Positions 11,457 through 22,786 of a stretch of 64,000 bases of DNA are shown here, piece by piece. Every line of letters begins with the position of its first letter. Positions within the stretch are counted from its first letter, which is position 1. Below the pieces are notes generated by a model that did no database searches, had not been told where the DNA came from, and saw nothing but the letters and a program-made list of their open reading frames with translations. Where the stretch lies: NCBI GenBank assembly GCA_035771165.1, contig JAWNZC010000322.1, positions 6,868,501-6,932,500 on the forward strand. Reading direction: 5' to 3'. This DNA is from Paragorgia papillata. Lineage: Eukaryota > Cnidaria > Anthozoa > Scleralcyonacea > Coralliidae. Made by a program: the position numbers and the translations under genes.

Positions 11457-11646
11457 TAATAATTGTCAGTTGTTTGCTGTACAAGCTGTGTTAGTTAGTA
11501 ATACTCAGAAAAACTCTGAGCTCCAATGGTTAGAGCGTCTGGCTAGCATTCGGAAGGTTGCGGGTTCGAGTCCCGCTTAGAGCTCAGAGTTTTTCTGAGT
11601 ATTACTAACTAACACAACTTGTACAGCAAACAACTGACAATTATTA
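11457..11646. mobile_element. 190-bp foldback element with a tRNA-Ala-like core
   Basis: Arms of about 60 bp (starting taataattgtcagttg) form a near perfect inverted repeat around 11518-11586. That core resembles a tRNA body: D-arm GCTC...GAGC, an anticodon stem-loop with loop CTAGCAT (AGC, alanine), and a T-arm GCGGGTTCGAGTCCCGC containing a good B-box. The acceptor strands do not pair as in a true tRNA; they belong to the longer hairpin. GGATCCT lies on each side (11418-11424 and 11655-11661). It looks like a tRNA-derived SINE or pseudo-tRNA trapped in a hairpin. Confidence 0.6.
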
Positions 11647-11839
11647 ATTAATCAGGATCCTGTTGACAAGCTGTGAGATTTTTACGTGTGTAGTACACAA
11701 ACTCAAATACCCCACCAAGTAATGCGATGATTAATTGTCTGGTCATGTGGTACAAAATCAAGCTTTCTGACTGGACAATTTATAGTTGAAGTATATAATA
11801 TTAATAATAATAAAATTAATAATATAACATATATAATAC

Positions 11840-12045
11840 TATACAAGTTGAGATGGCTGGAACAAGTATTACAAAAAGATAATGGTGCCTACTACCTTAT
11901 ATAACATACTTTTCTTCATCCAGGTAGGAGAGAAGGATCAGGAAAGCTGAGGTTAACATTAAATCAGATAATGGAGAGGAACATGAGAGAGTGTTGTTTA
12001 AAAAGGGAGAATGTGCAAGAGAACACTGTTGAGATAAAATAATTT
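11840..12045 (+). pseudogene. Possible fossil of a LINE ORF2 C-terminus
   Basis: Plus-strand reading gives KLRWLEQVLQKDNGA and, after a short gap, GSGKLRLTLNQIMERNMREC. This resembles the end of non-LTR retrotransposon ORF2 proteins (pattern LRWLGHVxRMDD ... GRPxxTWxxxxxxDMxxxGL). It is short and frameshifted and lies just downstream of ATP10 exon 2, in the following intron. Confidence 0.4.
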
Positions 12046-12099
12046 ATTTCAATTTACTGTATAATAATAAATAATTTTTGCTCAACATAATTAGCTTAC

Positions 12100-15000
12100 T
12101 TGGTTCAAATTTTTCACTACTTCTCTCTGTTTCAAGTTTGTTTCTCCATCCAGATTAGAAGTTTCAATATGACATATGTCATTAGGATCACTTGAGTTCA
12201 ACAATAAAATATCAGCAGGGATGATTTCATTATTAGACAGCTTTACAATATGGCCAGTTTGAATGTTTTTCCATTTTGACATTACATATTCATTGATATT
12301 GCTACAAATAGAAATTAACAATTCATTTTATTACTGACAATTTAAATTACAAAATAACAGAACTTACAATTTCATGCAATAACACGTATATCTAAAGTGT
12401 ACAGGTAATGAATGAAAACACTAAAAGAATGATGACATGCAATTAGTATACAAACATGGCATGTTTCTTTTCAATTGACAAAATTAATTGACATTAAAAT
12501 CAGTATATGAAGCTAATTCTTGACACACTTGACAGATGTACAGTACATAACATTGTGTACAATCATATACATGTACTGTACTAAACAGAGCAGTTGCACT
12601 GTACATTTCTCAAAGTGCAGGGTTCGAATTGACTTATCGTGATTCGCAAATTGCGATGCACTTTTTGAAATATGCGATCCAAAACAAACATAAAAACTCA
12701 AAAATTGCGATGCAAACTGAAAGAAACTGTGCCTTCCAATAACTTCTTCACAGCGTGTTTTGGTTTATTACAAAACAAAACAGCTTTGGATAGTTCTCAC
12801 GTTACATCGCATAATAACAATAAAAACGGTGTGAAACTGAAACACTGCTACTGTAAATTTATCCTTCATAATTCAGTGAGATTTTGAGTGCAAAAATAAA
12901 ACAAACACATGTCATTTCAGACATTTCTGACACAGTTGTTTCACCTGCAGTTTCAAACGTCACATTTAATAATTATGAGTAAAATGCTTGGAAAGGTTCG
13001 AATTACACACTGATGAGTTTGACGTTTGAAACAAGCTTAAATCAATGCGTTTTGTTTTTTTGTACGGCGTTTCGAATTCTAGTCTGATTCAGCGCCAACT
13101 TCTCCAACGCCACTTCTGTCTGAAATACCGAAGCAAAAGCGGAACTCGAAACTGGGAGAGGGGGATTAGTCCCAAACCCCCCTACTTTTTCGACAAAATA
13201 TTTTTGCGATGCACTTTTAAAATGTTAATTCGAACCCTGAAGTGTATCCAATCACAACCTGGCAGCCATAATGCACAGAATTTCTCAACAGGTGTATCTA
13301 TAATATACTAAATTATCCATCTTCAAACACATTTAGGAAAGACTAATTACTTCAATTATTGTGGTGCATCCCACAAAGTGTGTGACCAGCATGCTGGGGA
13401 GTATGAGTTATTATTAAAAGACTGTAACAATGATTATAAAAATACTTTTTTCTTACAAAAGAACCACATTTGAAAATGTAATCAATCAACCAGGTACAAT
13501 AGGGTGTATAATAATGTACACAAAAATAATCAATATCATTTAACATTACAGTACTATTATTCACATGCTATCAGCCTATCATTTGATGTTTAATGGTTAT
13601 ACCAACTCATTGAACTATAAGAAGACTGGAACGCTAACCCAGGGGGGATTTTGAAGCCAGTGCCAGTCCCTTTGCAGGTAGCACCCGTGCTTCAAGTTAC
13701 TTAATAATTTTCATCCTGCCATATATATTTTGTTTGGGACGATAACAAATTACTCCAAAACAACGGATTCATTGAAATACATTGTTTATGTATGTTTTTA
13801 GAAATAGCATTGGCTACAATTTGATGTATAGCATAAGTTTCTTTGTTATGTTAAAAAATGTGGTAAATGTTCGGTCATTGGATCATATTTCATTGAGGTT
13901 TGGTGCTAATACAGACTCTTCACATCACGCCCTCCCTCAAAATTTTGTCACAGGGCCGGGGTGGTCAAAAAATCTCAAAATTTTGTCGCAGGTCTGGGGT
14001 GGTCAAAAAATCTCAAAATTTTGTTGCAGGTCCGGTCCCTGGGAATGGAGAGTGTGATGTGAAGAGTCTGTATTAGCAGGTTAGGTGACTTAGGGGGCGA
14101 TTACATGGACCGGGCTGGACCGGTTAACCGGGCTAGCCCGCTTTATATATAAAACACATGTTGTTTTAACATTTCGATTACATGGCAAGCGGGCTAGCCC
14201 GGTTTGCCGGGATCCCGGTTGTCGCAACCGGGCTAGCCCGGTTAACCGGGATGAAAATGTCCATGTAATCGTTTTCAGCCCGGCAAACCGGGCTGAAAAA
14301 CTGTTGAACTCGCTTCGATACGCGTTCGCTTGCTTGACTGTGTGAATAAATAGTGCTGAAAGGAACTGAAATAGAATATCAACGTTGTTTGTGTGTTTTG
14401 TGATCAAAGCGAAGATTTAATAAATTAATTAGTCTTCGTGAAGACGCTTTCCTGGGTTAGCTAAGACTTTAACAATCTTTTTAGTAACGATGGGCTTACA
14501 AAATAAATAATAGACTAATTAGTGTAAAACTGAAGTAAAACTAACGTAGCTTTGCCCTTATTTACTTGATAATTGCGAATTTCGGCCTGAAATCATCCCG
14601 GCTTACCGGGCTAGCCCGCTCCATGTAATCGTTTTGTAAACTCATCCCGGTCCATGTAATCGCCCCCTTAGGTCTTGACCAGTTTCTATTGTTTTTAAAA
14701 AATAGTCCTAAAAATGTATAAAAATAATCCTAAATAATTCAAATTTCTTACAATGATAAAGTATTATAAATATATATTAATAATACAGTACAGTACAGTG
14801 CATTGCAGTACAGTAAGGTTGAATTACTATTTGAACTCATCATTTCCAGTATTTACATATAAAATGTTCTACGTATACAGTTCTAAAATATAAATGCTGA
14901 GCCATTTAGTACTCATGCCTGCACTTAAACAACACACTTACCTTTCATAAACAAGACATTGTCTATTATTGACATCGATATCAGACCTCCTTCGTCTTTG

Positions 15001-15381
15001 ATCTTCAAACAAATCTTTAACTAGAGTAACACAGAGCACAAACAGCAAAGGTATCATGGTTATCTCTTTCGCAAATGCTTTAATTGCAGGTATCCAGTTC
15101 AAGACTGCGATAAAAAGAAAGTAGATATTGGCAAATCGATGAAATTGCTCAAACAAGTTCTTTGGGAGAAAGTTCCATATCGTATATTTCGTAGTCCGAA
15201 CAACGTTTGACAAATTTCTTTTCAAACGTTGGTGGTATTGAACTTCAAGTTCTTTGGTAAGTATCTGTCTTGGTATGACTAGTCTGTGGTTGGTGTCTGT
15301 TTCAGGACGAATCGAGCCATAAGTTGAAGACGTCTCTTCCATGCTTTCACAATTATGAAACACCTTCCACGGATACGACAT
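12100..15381 (-). CDS. ATP10-class P4-ATPase (phospholipid flippase), first two coding exons
   Basis: P4-ATPases flip phospholipids from the outer to the cytosolic leaflet, usually with a CDC50 partner. Coding exon 1 is 14942-15381 (starts [10 protein letters not shown]; 146 codons plus 2 nt; donor GTAAGT) and exon 2 is 12100-12301 (acceptor ...TTTGTAG; donor GTAAGC). The phases join correctly. Exon 1 holds the family signature [20 protein letters not shown] (first transmembrane segment) and a second hydrophobic segment followed by EDQRRRRSD. Exon 2 holds [17 protein letters not shown] and the actuator-domain DGETNLK motif. The [15 protein letters not shown] form favours ATP10 over ATP8 or ATP11. 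The remaining roughly 1,000 residues were not found to the left, so the gene either continues beyond the window or is broken. Confidence 0.87.
13904..14078. mobile_element. Hairpin element with three internal direct repeats, in ATP10 intron 1
   Basis: The 24-bp end TGCTAATACAGACTCTTCAC... is repeated inverted at the right end (...TGAAGAGTCTGTATTAGCA). Between the arms lie about three copies of a roughly 40-bp unit containing ctcaaaattttgt and ggtggtcaaaaaat. No clear target duplication was found. Confidence 0.65.
14093..14667. mobile_element. 575-bp Harbinger-like MITE (GGGGGCGATTACATGG termini)
   Basis: The terminal inverted repeats are GGGGGCGATTACATGG and its complement; TTA flanks both sides (14090-14092 and 14668-14670). 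The body has several CCGGGCTAGCCCGG-type palindromes and inner copies of 'ccatgtaatcg'. A second family member begins at 63842. The TTA duplication suggests PIF/Harbinger. It lies in intron 1 of the ATP10-like gene. Confidence 0.8.
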
Positions 15382-15785
15382 AAGTTTGCAATAACGTCAC
15401 CTTTTTATTTTAATTTACATCCCTCCTTATTGGTTTCATAAAGATTGTTTATATGCATAGTAATCAAAAATCCCACTCGTCCTACAAACAAAGAAATCTT
15501 ATATAAAAGATACAAAGGGATTATGAAAATATGACAATATTGGGTATTTTTATTGAATTTGTTTAGTAATTGGGGGACATTGAGGAGCAAGCAAACTAAT
15601 TAAGAAAGCACCCCCATTATCCTCTCCTTAACATATTAATGGTATATTGTCCCACTCGGACCCTCTTAGTCCCTTACTCCCTTTCTCTTTTGGTCTCCAT
15701 TTTGTTTCCAAAAGAAGAGCCAACGGATTGTGCGTCGTCGTCAGTACTCAGTTTTGGCACAGGTTTTGCTAACTTAACTTCCAAG
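15382..15785. promoter_or_regulatory. Shared upstream region of ATP10-like gene (-) and UQCRQ (+)
   Basis: 404 bp separate the two divergent start codons. No TATA box is obvious at a convincing distance. A possible 3' splice site (tttggcacag, near 15762) precedes the UQCRQ ATG, so a 5'-UTR intron is possible. The head-to-head layout suggests a bidirectional promoter, which is inference from spacing alone. Confidence 0.45.
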
Positions 15786-16037
15786 ATGGGTGGTTTGGAA
15801 TTTGGAAATCTCATCAAGGCTAAGAATATTATTACTTACTCATTATCTCCGTTTGAACAACGGGCTTTTGCTGGATTTGTGAGCAAGAGTGGTCCAAATG
15901 TCGTCCGTCGTTCCATGAGTTCAATTGGTTATATTGCTCCCGCCTTCGTAAGCCTTTTCTTGATATACAACTGGTCAAAGAAGGAAAATCATCGTCTTAG
16001 CTTAAAAGATCCAAAAGAATTCGAAAATGACGTATAA
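15786..16037 (+). CDS. UQCRQ: Cytochrome b-c1 complex subunit 8 (UQCRQ / QCR8)
   Basis: UQCRQ is a small single-span subunit of mitochondrial complex III at the inner membrane, needed for assembly and stability around cytochrome b. The 83-residue product begins MGGLEFGNL and contains the family signature ITYSLSPFEQRAFAGF, then PNVVRRSM, a single membrane helix (about residues 46-65, YIAPAFVSLFLIYNW) and the terminal acidic ENDV. Human UQCRQ is 82 residues. The frame is open further upstream (15639), but that part lacks similarity, so the ATG at 15786 is the natural start. The coding sequence is in one exon. Confidence 0.95.
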   Translation: MGGLEFGNLIKAKNIITYSLSPFEQRAFAGFVSKSGPNVVRRSMSSIGYIAPAFVSLFLIYNWSKKENHRLSLKDPKEFENDV

Positions 16038-17224
16038 ACTGTTTTTAAAAGAAAGAAAATATGAAGTGAAGTATTCAACTCTTAATGAAGAAACTATTAA
16101 TATCATAATATTGTCTGTCTTGAAGAACTTCTGGCAAATATTATTTGGACTTAAATTTTGAAGAGCTGGAGTTGTGCTTGCATTCTTTTACTTGGTGACA
16201 TTAAGAATTCATCTTGTGCCCTGTTGCAATTTTGACAGTTTTTCTGGCCAAAATACTATTCAAGTCATCACAGGCTGCCTCATGTTTGTACTTTTGCTAT
16301 TTGTTATTCAATACCTTGGGAAGATCATTGTAACTTCATTTAAAATTTATTAAATAACTTCACATTTAAACTTTTTAGTAGCTCTTTGCATTTCCCATCA
16401 ATTCATACACTTTTTGGTGCCAATGCACTTTTGCAGTTTGCACCACAACGGCACAACCTCGTACTCAGAGTAAAGACCCTTGGTACAATGTTGTTTGCAC
16501 CATGACCACTTTGAAATAGACTAATTCTAATTTGACATGATTATGTCTTACTCATAAACTCTAACAAACCAAGCAACTGGACTCAGTAGTTAGACCAACT
16601 TGGCCCAGTGCCAAGGCCAAGATGAACTCATGGATCAGTGCAGTGGCTAGAAGAAATTTGCCACCCACCATCAGGGATAGAAAATGTTCCTAATTTTTTA
16701 CCTGTCCATGCTGACAGGCTGTGTATTTTTCACCTGTCTCCTCCATTATTCAACCTGTACAATTTTTAATTTTTTTTAATAGCTAAAACAAAATGATTAC
16801 AAAATTAAGAATATGAACTGATCCTGCACACTGCCAACATGATGCACAATTTAGTTTAGAACCCCATATTTTCGTCTATGTTGTGAGTAACAGTGTTACA
16901 AGTGTTACATGATTCTTACAGCAGATTGCAACTACAAAAATTAATCTGTATAAATTTATACATTTAATTTGATTAATATCACAATTTATAATTACTATAC
17001 AGTTGAGTTGTTAAATGTGCCTTCCTGTCCATGATCCGCCATCTCTGTTTTGTGAGTCTCACCCACTGATCTATACTCAAAACAAAACATTTTCAGAGAG
17101 GGTTGTGGTTAGGTTTAGGGTTTCCTAGGGTTGGGGTGTGGGGGGTGAGTTTTAATTTTTTTTAAATTTACGATTGTCATTAATTCTAGGCCAGTAGACA
17201 ATTAATGAGGATATAATTACTACA
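16038..17224. other. UQCRQ downstream region; no gene seen
   Basis: 3'-UTR and intergenic AT-rich DNA. No coding motif, structural RNA or inverted termini were recognised. Confidence 0.55.
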
Positions 17225-17435
17225 CATGTTCTCTAAACAGTGTGTAACACTAGTGTACACTGTGCATGTAACGCCGTGTAACACTGTGCCCACTGTGTAA
17301 TACTGTGTAATACTGTGCCCACTGTGTATCAGTGTCATTGTGTAACAGTGTGTATAAACTGTGTAACACTGTAACATTGTGTAACACTGTGTAACACCAT
17401 GTAACACTGTGTAACTCTGTGCCCACTGTCTGAAT
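17225..17435. repeat. 19-bp minisatellite, left block
   Basis: Degenerate tandem copies of a unit close to gtgtaacactgtgcccact. The same unit returns at 20345-20410 and at 22951-23775, so the three blocks are one array split by two insertions. Minus-strand frames through it translate as HSVTQWAQCY-like repeats and are not genes. Confidence 0.9.
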
Positions 17436-20344
17436 TTCTGTCACATGAATGTGTGCTCATTAACTAACAAGTTAGATGAAATCAAACTAATACTTTCAAG
17501 TCGTATCACCTCCTCAAACGCGAAGAAACCAAACCTGCTCCTTGGCCTCTCTGAGACATTTTTTGATGACTCGTGGGATAATGCGACCTTAGCTGTTGAT
17601 CACTACACCATTGTAAAAGGTGGTGGAATGGATTATTGCTCTACGTCCCTGATAATTTAATCTTCAAAAGGCGCCTTGATCTGGAAATTAATGGAATCGA
17701 ATGTCTTTGGATTGAGATCAATTTTCCTCACTCTAAACCGATATTGGTCTCCTTTGTTTATCGTCCTCCTTCCTCTAATGCTTCTTTCTTGGACATTTTT
17801 GATAGTATGCTATCTAAAGCAGACACTGAGGCTAACCAAACAATTATTCTAGGAGACTTTGATATTGATTTGTTATCTCAGTCATGCAGTAAGCGCTTTA
17901 AAAATTTATTTAGTTCTTTTAATCTTCACCAACTTATAACCGTACCGCGACCAGACCTATTTCTGGATCTCTTATTGATCATATTTACGTTACTCACAGG
18001 TCAAGGATAATGTTTTTAAATCCGGTACTTTACCTATTGGATTAAGTGATCATTTACCTATTTTCGTTGCATGGTTCATCCGAGGCGTTTTCCCAAAGTC
18101 CATTTTTTATCGTTCGCTTAAGGACTTTTCTGCTGATTTAAACAATCTACCATGGAATACCATGGAAATGTTTACAGATGTTAATGAAGCCCTTGAGCAT
18201 TGGTATGCTTTGTTTAACGATGTACTCAATAATCACGCACCCTTGAAGAAGAAACGTGTAAAAAGGTTCATCAGCCTGAATGGTTTACCGATGAGATTAG
18301 TGATGCAATTAAGAAGCGCAACAATCTACATCAGCGCGCTATTTCTATTAATACTACCAGCGCCCTGAATACTACCATTTGTTGGCGCGATTTTAGATCT
18401 GCACGTAACCGTGTGGTGCATTTAATTAGAGATGCTAAGCGTACTTTCTATAGTAATTCTATTAATGCTAATCTTGATATCCCAAAAAATCTCTGGAAAA
18501 TAATCCGTAACATTGCTCTCTCAAAGTCTTCTTGCCTAACCACTTAACTATAGATGGGAAGATATTTACTGATGCTAAAGATATCGCCAACGGCCAACCT
18601 GTTTAATCACCACTTTGCTAACATAACAAACTCTGTAAAGCTTAATAATATTTCTCCTAGCAACCCAAATTGGGACTACCTTGCAAATTTTGTTTCTTCT
18701 AAACTTTCACCAAATACCACCTTTACTATTCCCCCAGTTTCAGAGGATTTTGTACTAAATTGTCTTAACCATTTGTCTGTAACGAAAGCCGCTGGGTTGG
18801 ATGGAGTTAACGGATATTTTCTTAAAATAGCTGCACCAGCTATCTCGCCCATTCTGACGAAGATTTATAACCTCAGTATTACCTCAGCTATTTTTCCTAA
18901 TTTATGGAAAATTGCAAAAGTTTCTCCCCTATTTAAAACGGGTTCGCTTTCTGACCGTTCTATCTCTGTTTTAGCCATTATCTCTAAAGTTCTTGAACGT
19001 CATGTCTCACGTTTCGTTTTATAATTTTCTCACTGACTACGATCTTCTTGTTGATAATCAATTTGGATTTAGGATATCTCGCTCATGTGAACTAGCAGTC
19101 ACTGATCTCACTGATAAGATTTTAACTAATATAGATAACAAACTATTAAACGGACTTCTTCTTATTGACTTCAAAAAGGACGTTGATCTCGTTGACCATG
19201 CACCGTATCTTACTTCTTAAGCTTAAGATGTACAGATCTTCTCCACTAGCGTTGGAGTGGTTTACTTCTTATCTTAGGGCGCTTTCCAATTGACAAGGTT
19301 AGACCGGTCAGTCCGGTCAGAATGGACTTGCTTTTGATTAGGACCAAACTTTCCAGTCTGGCCGTCCTAAGTCTCAAACGAATCGTGTTCCATTTGACCG
19401 GTCTGACCGGTCTAACCGTGTAAATGGAAAGCCCCCCTAATAATCGCTGTCAACGTACTTCTTTTAAGAGTACATTGTCTGATATGCTCCCTATTACGAT
19501 CGGGGTTCCTCAGGGAAGCATTCTAGGACCCCTTCTTTTCATATTATTTATTAATGATCTTCCTTCTCAACTATCACACTCAAATTCTACAATGTTTGCA
19601 GATGACACCACTATACTAACAACAGGTTCTTCTATTCATGATTTACATGTAAATCTTAATCTTGTTGCTAATGATATCTCAGCTTGGACCGAGCAAAACA
19701 GGATGGTAGCTAACACATCCAAGACTAAAACCATGCTCATCCGTTCCACCCAACAATTAAGGGTTATTTCTTATCGATCTCTCTCGGTCACATTAAACAG
19801 CGAAGAAATTGAACAGGTCACGCAAGCTAAAGTAATGGGTGTGACCTTAGACAGCCATTTAACTTGGACTAATCACATCGAAAACTTATGTTCAACCCTC
19901 AATAGTAGGCTTGCATTACTGCGTCGGATTAAGCCTTTCTTAACTAAAGATTGTGCTCTTCGTTTTTATAACTCCTGCATTCATGCCAATATTATTTACT
20001 GCTCTGTCATTTGGGGTAATTGTTCCAAAACACTTTTGCAAAGAATTCTTCGCCTTCAAAAGCGTCAGCACGCATTATCTTAGATGATGAGTATTCTACT
20101 CCTTCTGTTCTCCTTTTTCCCCAGCTTAAGTGGATTCCAATTTTTGATCTAATTAAGTTTAGGAAGCTTCTTCTACTATTAAATATACTAATCAATCCTA
20201 ATGCTCCACCGTCTTTTAAATTTATGTTCAATTTCTTATCTGCTCTTTAACGCCTTAGATAGTGATTGCAAACAGCTTTCCATGTCACCCGCATGTACCT
20301 CTGATGCTTTCACGTTAATACGCCTTTTCCCTCGTAAAATAAAG
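17436..20344 (+). pseudogene. CR1-like LINE (endonuclease + RT), 5' truncated and broken, inserted in the minisatellite
   Basis: The apurinic-type endonuclease region starts near SLTNKLDEIKLILSS and includes LGLSETFFDDS, FVYRPPSSN and ILGDFDIDLLS. Reverse transcriptase follows with AAGLDGVNGYFLK, FGFRISRS, GVPQGSILGPLLFILFINDL and the catalytic FADDTTIL (about 19590), then the C-terminal region to about 20240. Several frameshifts and stops interrupt it. It ends after ataaagttttattctattcc, next to renewed minisatellite units. The motif set fits the CR1/jockey group of non-LTR retrotransposons. A 161-bp MITE interrupts it at 19277-19437. Confidence 0.9.
19277..19437. mobile_element. 161-bp palindromic MITE inside the LINE
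   Basis: The arms GGGCGCTTTCCA... and ...TGGAAAGCCCCCC pair over about 55 bp, rich in ACCGGTC motifs. Removing the element rejoins the LINE frame (YL|NNRCQRTSF). TA is present on both sides; TTA may be the true duplication with one change. It is probably Harbinger-like. Confidence 0.7.
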
Positions 20345-20411
20345 TTTTATTCTATTCCATTACTGTGCAACACTGTGTAACGCCATGTAACACACTGTAA
20401 CCGTGTGTAAC
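20345..20411. repeat. 19-bp minisatellite, middle remnant
   Basis: Three to four copies of the gtgtaacactgtg-type unit lie between the 3' end of the CR1-like LINE and the CAGTGGCGGA terminus of the next insertion. Confidence 0.85.
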
Positions 20412-20422
20412 CAGTGGCGGAT

Positions 20423-22500
20423 AATAATAATAATAATATACATTCATATAGCGCTATTTCTAAGAGGTATCCAATAGCGCTTTACATAAATAGAAGACCT
20501 AAGTAAATTATATAAATATTAGAATCTATTACAATAAGTAAAGTTAAAGATTATTAACTAAGGATCAACAAAAGCTCGATTAAAGAGAAATGTCTTAACT
20601 GTTGTCTTAAAAATGCCTAATGATGTAATACATCTAATGTCTTCTGTGAGGTTGTTCCAAAGCGTTGGTGCAATAACTGAAAAAGCTCGCAGACCATATG
20701 ATTTCATATTATATTTAGGTACGACTAGGAGTTGTTTATTTGAAGAACGTAATGGTCTAGTTGTTTCATATGGAATTAAAAGTTCCTGTAAGTACTTCGG
20801 AGCTATATTATTAATAGCCTTGAAAGTAAAGTTAACAGTAAAATTTTAAAGTCAATCCTTTCAGCAACAGGTAACCAATGAAGTTCTTTCAGCACTGGAG
20901 TGATGTGATCATATTTTCGTGTGTATGTCAATAGACGTGCGGCAGAATTTTGTACATATTGTAGTTTTTCAATAAGATATTTAGGCAGACCAGTTAACAG
21001 AGAGTTGCAGTGGTCCAATTTATTCGTGACAAATGCATGAATCAGTATTTCACAATGATGTAGTGATAGAAATCGCCTTATACTTGCTATATTCTTTAGA
21101 TGGTAGAATGCCGATTTGCATATCATATTTATTTGCTTTTTCATCGATAGTCTATCATCTAGCCAGATACCAAGATTTTTAATTGATTGTGACGTTTCAA
21201 TACACTCGTTTACAGCATTAATTGAGTGCAGGGGAGGCGATGGTCGGTTGTGAGCATTGATTAGAATGAGCTCCGTCTTATCATTGTTAAGTTTCAACAT
21301 GTTAGCTGTCATCCAATCGTTGATATCAAGTATACATCTTTCTAATATAGATATAGAATAATCTGGCTCATTCTCGTTGGATGGTTGGAAGATTATATAG
21401 ATTTGAATATCGTCAGCATAGAAGTGATATGATAAATTATGTTTCTTAATTACGTCGCCAAGGGGAGATATATACAGCAAATACAAAAGGGGTCCAAGGA
21501 CTGAACCTTGAGGCACCCCACAGTTTAATTTATGACTAGTTGATCGTTCATTATCAATACATACAAACTGACTTCTGTCTGTGAGATAGGACTGTATCCA
21601 TGTGTACGCATTCCCTTTTATACCAAAACGACGACTTAATCTGTCAAGTAATATGCGATGGTCAACTGTGTCAAAAGCTGCTGAAAGGTCCATCAATAAA
21701 AGTGCGACACAGCCACGATTGTCAATGGCACGAAGAATATCATTATTAACTTTTATAAGGGCAGTTTCAGTACTGTGTCCTTTCTTATAAGCTGACTGAA
21801 AAAATTCATTGAGGTTGCAATTATCTACGTGGCATTCTAGTCGTGAAGCAACAACTTTTTCAGTGATTTTAGATACAAATCGTAAGTTAGAAATAGGCCT
21901 GAAATTAGGAAACAATTCATGGTCCAATGAAGCACTCTTAAGCTTGGGAAACAAGGCAGCTTCTTTGAATCTTTCAGGAACCACACTAGTAGACAATGAT
22001 AAATTTACAATTCTTGTAATAACAGGTAATAGGAGTTCTGAATGGCATTTGAACATGCTGGCAGGTATCGGATCTAAAACGCACGATTTAATGTTGGTTG
22101 TCTTTAACAGAGTTCCTATCTCGTTAGTGGTTGTAGCAGCAAACTCATGTAGCTCTAGATTAACTGTGCAGTCAGTGGATTGGTCTATATCAGGAGCCGA
22201 GGGGAAGTCATTTTTTATAGTCCTTATTTTGTTGATAAAAAAAAATCAGCAAATTCATTTGCCAGATGAATAGCATTATCAGAGGATGGTAGTTTCATGG
22301 TGGTTTTACGATTCAACATTTTATCAATAGTATTAAACAAGACACTTTGATTAGAGCTGTTTTCTTCAATAGTGGTTGAGTAGAATTTCATCTTTGATTC
22401 AAGTATTAACTTATTTACGACGTTACATTGGTTAATATATATTTCCCTGTTTACAGTCAGCTTATTAGAGCGCCATCGACGTTCTAGTCGATCCAAGGGG
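20423..22500 (-). pseudogene. Jockey/CR1-group LINE reverse transcriptase, nearly intact 3' half
   Basis: The long frame 20803-22056 reads through the RT: PNFRPISNLRFVSKITEKVV, FQSAYKKGHSTETALI, LLMDLSAAFDTVDH (first catalytic Asp), GVPQGSVLGPLLYLLYIS, YHFYADDIQIYI (catalytic ADD), MLKLNNDKTELI and the C-terminal LHWLPVAERIDFK. A frameshift near 20830 leads on to IAPKYLQELLIPY and a natural end near 20575. A second frameshift at an A-run (about 22240) leads to the upstream segment 22224-22496. The 3' tail is an (ATT)n run at 20423. The element is 5' truncated and probably recent. Confidence 0.92.
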
Positions 22501-22552
22501 GGTTATGGGGGTTGCAACCCCCCGCCTATTATATATGTATTCTTTGAACGGT

Positions 22553-22786
22553 ATATTATATTATATTATATTATATTATATTATATTATATATTATATTA
22601 TATTATATTATATTATATTATATTATATTATATTATATTATATTATATTATATTATATTATATTATATTATATTATATTATATTATATTATATTATATTA
22701 TATTATATTATATTATATTTATATTATATTATATTATATTATATTATATTATATTATATTATATTATATTATATTATATATAATAT
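22553..22786. repeat. (TATTA)n pentanucleotide microsatellite
   Basis: About 45 copies of a 5-bp TATTA unit with rare phase slips. Open frames across it (YIILYYI repeats) are meaningless. Confidence 0.97.

Noticed and set aside
11518..11586. Functional tRNA-Ala(AGC) gene
   Set aside because: The acceptor strands do not pair as a 7-bp stem, and the sequence sits within a longer hairpin; it is better treated as tRNA-derived.
15639..15785. N-terminal extension of UQCRQ
   Set aside because: The family starts at MGGLEFGNL; the upstream in-frame part has no similarity and no targeting pattern, and subunit 8 normally has no cleaved presequence.
22505..22783. 92-codon YIILYYI repeat frame
   Set aside because: A product of the TATTA microsatellite.
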